From: Bog-532 sp036495425
Lineage (GTDB): Bacteria > Actinomycetota > Actinomycetes > Streptosporangiales > Streptosporangiaceae
DNA: 6,989 bases
NCBI GenBank assembly: GCA_036495425.1
Contig: DASXMW010000110.1
Span: 1 to 6,989 of the forward strand
Direction: 5' to 3'
Every line of letters begins with the position of its first letter. Position 1 is the first letter of the stretch. Under the pieces are notes generated by a model. It searched no databases. It saw only the letters and a list, made by a program, of their open reading frames with translations, and was not told the origin of the DNA. The position numbers and the translations under genes are program-made. Below, in pieces: positions 4,889-6,989 of this stretch.

Positions 4889-5683
4889 ATGTCAACCGGA
4901 GCCGTGATTGCCATCGTGGTCATCATCGTCGTGGTGATTGCCGCGCTGGCGGTAGGCGTAATGCAGACGCGCAGACGCCGGCTGCGTCAGCAATTTGGAC
5001 CCGAGTACGACCGGGCCGTGTCCGAGACCGGCAGCCGCCGCAAGGCCGAAGCGGAACTGTCCGCTCGCCAGCGGCGCGTGGCCAAGCTCGACATCCGGCC
5101 GCTGAACAGTGAAGAGACCGCCCGCTTCCAGGGCGAGTGGAACGCCATCCAGGAACGGTTCGTCGACACCCCGACCGAGTCGGTGACCCAGGCCGCCACC
5201 CTGGTGACCACGGTCATGCGGACGCGCGGTTACCCGACCGACGACCACGACGAGGCCATGGACGCCCTGTCCGTCGACCACGCGCACACGCTGACCCGGT
5301 ACCGCGAGGCCCGCGGCATCAGCGAGCGCGCCGGGTCCGGTGCCGCCACCACCGATGACCTGCGCAACGCCATGCTCAAGTACCGCGAGCTGTTCCACGA
5401 GCTGGTCGGCACACCGCATGACAAGGCCACTGACCGCGACACCGCTGCGACCAGCGACGCGACCGGGGCCACCCCCGACCCGGCCACCACCCCCGCCGAC
5501 GCGGCGCCCCCGAGCGACACGACCGCGCCCGTAGCCGCCGAGACCCCGGTCGCGACCGAACCTCCGGCCGCGGAGACCCGGGCCACGGACGTCCCGGCCT
5601 CCACCAACGCAACCTCGGCTGACCCGGCCGGCCCCGCCAGCACCGGCGACGCCGTCTCGCCTCAGCGTTCAACGAGAGGATGA
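4889..5683 (+). CDS. membrane-anchored uncharacterised protein with FGPEYDR motif
   Basis: This 264-residue protein has no assigned function. Residues 5-25 are a single very hydrophobic helix (VIAIVVIIVVVIAALAVGV) followed at once by TRRRRLR (27-33), so the bulk should be cytoplasmic. Then come FGPEYDRAV (36-44), a charged helical stretch, LDIRPLN (67-73) and a folded domain (about 79-173) with W84, IQ, FVDTP (91-95), the QAATLV segment (101-106), SVDHAHTLTRYREA and LRNAMLKYRELFHELV (158-173). Residues 177-264 are a disordered Ala/Thr/Pro/Asp tail. I recall similar hypothetical proteins in many actinobacteria, with the same TM, FGPEYDR and FVDDP layout, but no known role. The start is ATG 4889, with GGGAGG at 4878-4883; a GTG at 4859 is in frame but lacks a ribosome site and sits at the predicted transcription start. 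It is the first gene of a two-gene operon and its domain is repeated in the next gene. Confidence 0.9.
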   Translation: MSTGAVIAIVVIIVVVIAALAVGVMQTRRRRLRQQFGPEYDRAVSETGSRRKAEAELSARQRRVAKLDIRPLNSEETARFQGEWNAIQERFVDTPTESVTQAATLVTTVMRTRGYPTDDHDEAMDALSVDHAHTLTRYREARGISERAGSGAATTDDLRNAMLKYRELFHELVGTPHDKATDRDTAATSDATGATPDPATTPADAAPPSDTTAPVAAETPVATEPPAAETRATDVPASTNATSADPAGPASTGDAVSPQRSTRG

Positions 5684-5687
5684 GCTG

Positions 5688-6680
5688 ATGCCGCGCGACC
5701 AGGAAACGAGCATCGGGCACGACCAGGCGGCCAGCGACGACCCGCTGTTCCGGTCGCCGGACGACCAGCGCGGTGACCCGCTCCGCGACCCGCTCGAGGG
5801 CAACGACGACACCGGCGCCGGCCCTGGCCACACGCCCATCGGCGACAAGGTCGCGGCCGGCCGCCACGCCGGTGACCGGGACCTCGACACCGGCGATGGC
5901 ACCGGCGACGAGCCGTCCGGCACCCCCGGCGAGTGGGTGGCGGGCAGCAAGGGCCCGGGCTACGTCGCGGGCCGGGACGGCACGGTCGTGCCCGACCAGC
6001 CGGGCCAGCCCTCGGCCGAACGCACGGACCCGGTGACCGGCGACCCGCTGGCCAGCGACACCCGGACCACCCCGGAGGCCAGCGACAACGGGCATCCCAC
6101 GGCCGCCATGGACCCGGATGCGGACGCCCCGGTAGTCACGGACGCTGACACCACCGGCCCCGACGCCTCGACGCACCCAGACACCGTGACCGACCGGGAC
6201 ACCCTGACCGACCCGGACGCCCCAACCGACCCGGACGCCCTGGCTGCCACGGAGGCACCGGGCACCCCGGCAACCCCGGCAGCAACAGCAGCCACAGGGA
6301 CGGCAGAGGCCACTCCAGGCTCGGCCACCTCGTCAACCACTCCAGACACCGCAACCCCAGCGGCCCCGGTCCCAGGTGCCCCCGGCACCGGCAGCACCAC
6401 GGGGGTCCAGGCTGCCTCGGCCGCCCTGGTCACCCACGGCGCCGAGCTGCACGATGACTGGGCCCGGATCCAGTCGTCCTTCGTGGACGACCCCCGGGGC
6501 TCGGTGTCCCAGGCCGCCGACCTCGTGTCCCAGGTGACCAACTCGCTGGTCAACGCGCTGCAGGAGCGTGAGCGTACGCTGCGCGGCGCCTGGGATCAGC
6601 ATGGCGGCGCCGACACCGAAAACCTGCGCAACGCCCTGCGCGACTACCGGGCCTTCTTCGAGATGCTGACCAGGGTGTAA
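5688..6680 (+). CDS. acidic disordered protein with a paralogous C-terminal domain
   Basis: This 330-residue protein has no signal peptide and no membrane segment. Residues 1-240 are low complexity, rich in Asp, Gly, Pro, Thr and Ala, and probably disordered; three tandem hexapeptides lie at 168-185. GEWVAGSKGPGYVAGRDGTVVP (81-102) is the only ordered-looking island there. Residues 253-329 are a folded helical domain that matches the domain of the preceding gene: W258, IQ, FVDDP (265-269), SV, QA, LV, then LRNAL (313-317), YR (320-321) and FF. The middle segment of the domain is shorter than in the neighbour. GAGAGGA at 5674-5680 is seven bases before the ATG, and only four bases separate it from the upstream stop, so the two genes are one operon. 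The function is unknown; a partner or soluble competitor of the anchored paralogue is an inference. Confidence 0.88.
   Translation: MPRDQETSIGHDQAASDDPLFRSPDDQRGDPLRDPLEGNDDTGAGPGHTPIGDKVAAGRHAGDRDLDTGDGTGDEPSGTPGEWVAGSKGPGYVAGRDGTVVPDQPGQPSAERTDPVTGDPLASDTRTTPEASDNGHPTAAMDPDADAPVVTDADTTGPDASTHPDTVTDRDTLTDPDAPTDPDALAATEAPGTPATPAATAATGTAEATPGSATSSTTPDTATPAAPVPGAPGTGSTTGVQAASAALVTHGAELHDDWARIQSSFVDDPRGSVSQAADLVSQVTNSLVNALQERERTLRGAWDQHGGADTENLRNALRDYRAFFEMLTRV
6189..6242 (+). repeat. 18-bp tandem repeat inside the acidic protein gene (3 units)
   Basis: Three 18-bp units (6189-6206, 6207-6224, 6225-6242) begin ACCGACC(G/C)GGAC and encode TDRDTL, TDPDAP and TDPDAL. The unit length keeps the frame. 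It lies in the disordered acidic linker and probably arose by slippage. Confidence 0.75.
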
Positions 6681-6692
6681 GCCCTTGAGCCG

Positions 6693-6736
6693 ATGCCCTG
6701 CCCCGGTCCCAGCCCGCCGGGGTGGGGCATCTTTCT
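6693..6736 (+). terminator. strong intrinsic terminator of the paralogue operon
   Basis: Thirteen bases after the TAA at 6678-6680, ATGCCCTGCCCCGG (6693-6706) pairs with CCGGGGTGGGGCAT (6717-6730) in a 14-bp stem with two adjacent G-U pairs, closed by a 10-base loop. TCTTTCT follows directly. The opposite strand lacks a T-run, so it works best for the plus-strand operon, but the hairpin could also stop the convergent gene. Confidence 0.85.
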
Positions 6737-6738
6737 GG

Positions 6739-6989
6739 CTACCGGTCCGCTCCTCGGCCACCGTGTCGGCCGACCGCGCCCGCACGTGCGGCACCCCCAC
6801 CTGGTTCATGAACACCCAGGTGAGCACGGCCACCGCGAACCCACCCAGGACGTCGATCGCGTAGTGCTGGCCCAGGAACACGACGCGGAAGAAAGACGAT
6901 CAGGCACCAGGGCACGGTGAAGTAGGCAGTGCGCCGGTTCACCTGCCACAACGCCAGCGCGCCCCAGTCGTTGGCCAGCCACGGCGGCG
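6739..6989 (-). pseudogene. PAP2-family phosphatase-like gene, 3' part, apparently frameshifted
   Basis: The gene enters from the right edge on the minus strand. Reading inward gives PPWLANDWGALALWQVNR, then RRTAYFTVPWCLIVF, in one frame up to about 6895. The next frame then continues with VVFLGQHYAIDVLGGF and AVAVLTWVFMNQVGVPHV (about 6885-6785). GQHYAID carries the H-x3-D part of the last PAP2 (phosphatidic acid phosphatase/haloperoxidase) motif, followed by a transmembrane helix. One base too many in GTCTTTCTTCC (+ strand 6889-6897) would explain the break. The uncorrected frame stops at TAG (6739-6741). The corrected frame would run on antisense through the neighbouring gene to 6333, so a second indel near the 3' end is also possible. 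Such proteins are membrane enzymes acting on lipid or polyprenyl phosphates. It is a decayed gene or a sequencing error; the sequence alone does not decide. Confidence 0.65.

Noticed and set aside
5376..6553. Long minus-strand open frames opposite the two paralogue genes
   Set aside because: They mirror the Ala/Thr/Asp-rich low-complexity coding regions and give Val/Ala/Gly/Ser-rich products with no recognisable domain.
1..6989. tRNA, rRNA, CRISPR array, insertion sequence or phage genes
   Set aside because: Looked for cloverleaf-like ends, regular spaced repeats, transposase motifs and terminal inverted repeats; none seen.

Overview
The window is very GC-rich DNA with strong G/C preference at third codon positions, purine-rich ribosome sites, GTG starts and leaderless-looking promoters. 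This points to a high-GC actinobacterium (Streptomyces or Pseudonocardiales-like); the genus cannot be fixed from the sequence alone. It looks chromosomal: there is no insertion sequence, phage gene, tRNA, rRNA or CRISPR array.

Layout. (1) 1-206: the probable last codons of an upstream gene, then an AT-rich promoter region. (2) 207-2674 (+): a two-gene unit, a CYTH-CHAD protein followed by a ParA/MinD-type ATPase whose start codon overlaps the CHAD stop (ATGA). (3) 2675-2933: a spacer with a 9-bp tandem repeat, a motif resembling one in the CHAD promoter, and a hairpin ending the next gene. (4) 2934-4666: a divergent pair, a class III (LigB/YgiD-type) extradiol dioxygenase on the minus strand and a MarR regulator on the plus strand. 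A perfect 12-bp palindrome in the dioxygenase promoter is a likely MarR operator. (5) 4667-6736: a two-gene operon behind a candidate sigma-B-type promoter, ending in a strong hairpin terminator. The first gene encodes a membrane-anchored protein and the second a soluble acidic protein; they share a diverged copy of one uncharacterised domain. (6) 6739-6989 (-): the 3' part of a PAP2 phosphatase-like gene with an apparent frameshift, running off the window.

How the genes may work together. CHAD domains are known to bind polyphosphate and localise to polyphosphate granules, and ParA-type ATPases position chromosomes, plasmids and several protein cargoes on the nucleoid. Their tight coupling here suggests a ParA-driven positioning system for polyphosphate granules, with the CHAD protein as adaptor. 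This is the best candidate for a little-described system in the window, and it is inference. The dioxygenase/MarR pair looks like a locally regulated aromatic-catechol response unit. The tandem paralogue operon may be a general-stress envelope module, judged only from its promoter and its membrane anchor.
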